Part shown: positions 57,915-60,000 of the stretch, piece by piece | How the letters are laid out: the number at the start of each line of letters is the position of its first letter | How positions within the stretch are numbered: the stretch's first letter is position 1 | Assembly: GCF_037975245.1 (NCBI RefSeq) | Contig: NC_092580.1 | Location: 23,827,001 to 23,887,000 of the forward strand | Direction: 5' to 3' | DNA length: 60,000 nucleotides | Source of the DNA: Apostichopus japonicus | Taxonomy: Eukaryota; Echinodermata; Holothuroidea; Aspidochirotida; Stichopodidae | Notes under the pieces: generated by a model | The model's database searches: none | What the model saw: only the letters and a program-made list of their open reading frames with translations | Told to the model about the DNA's origin: nothing | Position numbers and translations under genes: made by a program

Positions 57915-60000
57915 CTGCAGAGCAAAAATTAACAAATAATGGAAATAATGCCAGTCACCGGTTAGTTCAAGTTGAAGGTCCCAAAATGATAAAAAAAAAA
58001 AAAACTCCAAATACTCGCATTCAGTGAATGGATCTACATACATTGGGAGACCTATGATGTCTTTACCATATGGAGTGATTGCAAAGGAGTCATTGAGGTG
58101 CCAACCTAGGAATTAAAATTGTACCTCCATTACCTGTCTGCATAAAACTAACCCCTATGTAATATAGAGCTAGTCAGTATCTAGTCCAACAACTGGCCTT
58201 TAAAACTTGGCAAAAACCCTCAGACTCCCTGGTTTGGATATTTTCTGCACTCCTTCCCCATCTGTCTTTACTCCACTAAATGCACCTTTCCCATCTACCT
58301 AGCCTATTAGCTGGTAACATTTTAGAACTGTGCCCCCAATGATCCATACCCGGGTCAACAACATATCACCCCTTCCTTCCGAATCTTGCCTTTCAAACTT
58401 CGCAAATTACATATTTTTTTGCAAATCGTACATTATCTGTAAAATTTCTAGCTCTTTCTTCCAAATCATGAGATCAACACATTTGCATTCATCAAATTTC
58501 CTGCTAGATTTACTGTTTTATATGTTGTGGGTATTTTTTCTCTATTGGAATAGGCTCTGCATGAAGGAGACATCGTGTCATATGTTGTTGCCTCTAATCC
58601 ATACAACACTTAGAAAAGCATAGAAGCCATCAGTAACAGCATTTCTGATCATTGACAAAACTCTGTCCTACTGTGAACATATTCAAAGATTATTATCTTA
58701 AAATATTATCCTACAGAGGAGAATGAACCAATTTAAACAATTTCTATCCATTTTGAATGAATTCATTCTCGCATCTGAGAGTGCACTCAATCAAATTTTT
58801 TGCAATTTCTATTTATCAATTCCTGGAGGCAAGTTTAAGAAAGTAACATGATCCAAAACTAAAATTACTCAATTTGATTATATCTGTAAAGGGGCTGCTT
58901 ACTGAAGACAGTGTTTACCATACCTGTTCCTTACTTATTGTTAGTACTAACATGATTTTCAGTATCTAGGCTCTGAAGATAAGCAGTTAAAGGGACATGT
59001 TGCGATGATGGGCTTTGTAAAAATAACTCCATACAAAATTAAATATAATCCATATCCTCCATGCTACTTCTGCAATTTTACTATCTACTTAGTCTACCAA
59101 AATAGGTACTTCATACATTGCAAACATTTCACGTTTACTACCAGCTTACCTCTGATTTTTATATCCTTTCTTTTTTTTTTTAATATTTTAGGTACATTCA
59201 ACCAACCCTTTTTAAAATAGAACACATACGACTACATCTGGTTGAATACCTGAGTGCCAATCGACAACTAAACTCATGCATAGACTATCTCATTTCATCT
59301 CTTAATAGCAAGGCCCCCAGGAAAAGCAAACACTTTGTAAATTTGTACTAAAATGAAGTACATCTTTGATGCTTTTTGATGCTATACACAGTAACTACAC
59401 TCAACTTATAATGCGATGGTTATTTATGTCAGCTAAGTAATTATAACTCTTCTGTGCGAAGCATAGTGTAAATATGGCTCTTTTGAAAAGACAGTTCAAC
59501 AACAATATTTTCAAACCAATATTTTCAAACAAAAACAAAACTTGAATATCAGTTTTTGTACATCTCTGTATTTAGAAAACCTCACTTTAAATAAAACAAA
59601 GAGGGCTCAAGCCTGATGAAATTTTCCACTAGAATACATGTTGTATGAACTGGGATAGTAGATTTGGCAGGAAGAGGGTGGAGGCAGAATAGTGCTGAAA
59701 TCTAGTTGTCAATTGTCATATTGAAGCTAGGTTGATCGAAGTGCATATGAATTGGATACGGGTAAGAGAGGAATGGTAGAGTAATATATAGTTTAAATGT
59801 TCAAAAAAACAGGCAATACAAAAACAACATGAAGTGCCCTGATTAGGATCAATCTACTCATATGATTTATGTGTTAGGCTACTTAGCGCTGTTGACAAGT
59901 GCAATGGACAAAAAGTAACAGCTCAGCTTCTCTCTGAGAGTGACATTGGGCATTTTATGTATTAAGAGGAAGACATGAACATAGTACTTCAATTCATGCA
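57915..60000 (-). other. MON2 intron upstream of the first visible exon
   Basis: This stretch precedes the exon at 57785-57914. I looked on the - strand for the preceding part of the DCB domain and found nothing convincing, so that exon should lie beyond base 60000. The sequence is AT-rich, with no clear repeat or gene. Confidence 0.6.

Noticed and set aside
57915-60000. Search for the preceding MON2 exon
   Set aside because: No segment resembled the vertebrate DCB sequence that should precede AIVICF, so the exon is assumed to be outside the window.

Overview
The window is eukaryotic nuclear DNA from an animal. It is AT-rich, crowded with low-complexity tracts and minisatellites, and carries two intron-rich genes whose exons have consensus GT-AG borders. 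The proteins are clearly metazoan (a RhoA-type GTPase and the Golgi/endosome scaffold MON2). The repeat style (poly-G/C tracts, many minisatellites, decayed LINE/SINE tails) suggests a marine invertebrate, possibly an echinoderm such as a sea cucumber. That placement is an inference and not proven by anything in the window.

Layout. 1-6135: the 3' part of a Rho GTPase gene on the + strand (two coding exons at 2955-3104 and 5021-5296, then a 3' UTR with a poly(A) signal at 6111-6116). The exon with the P-loop and switch I lies upstream of the window. 6136-11044: intergenic, with an AT/minisatellite cluster and one unexplained open frame. About 11045-57914 and beyond: one large gene on the - strand, MON2. 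I could reconstruct 27 consecutive coding exons (4,839 nt, 1,612 codons plus stop) with every reading phase matching from exon to exon. By comparison with vertebrate MON2, only about the first 145 residues are missing, beyond base 60000. The two genes converge tail to tail.

The Rho product is a membrane-anchored switch controlling actin. MON2 is a Sec7-less relative of the large Arf-GEFs that works with Dopey on Golgi/endosome membranes. Nothing in the sequence ties the two genes together functionally.

Most remaining DNA is MON2 intron. It holds several tandem arrays: 13083-13315, 14297-14690, 29437-29796, 33058-33386, 49160-49490, 51680-52395 and 52709-53111. It also holds transposon relics (LINE reverse transcriptase motif at 23484, LINE/SINE 3' tails at 28846 and 32020, a hAT-like MITE at 46487, a hammerhead-like motif at 40051). 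The best leads are at MON2 splice borders: a 112-bp tandem duplication that copied an intron-exon junction complete with its 3' splice site, an array of acceptor-like units 60 nt before another exon, and a frame-neutral acidic cassette exon. I found no convincing new multi-gene system.
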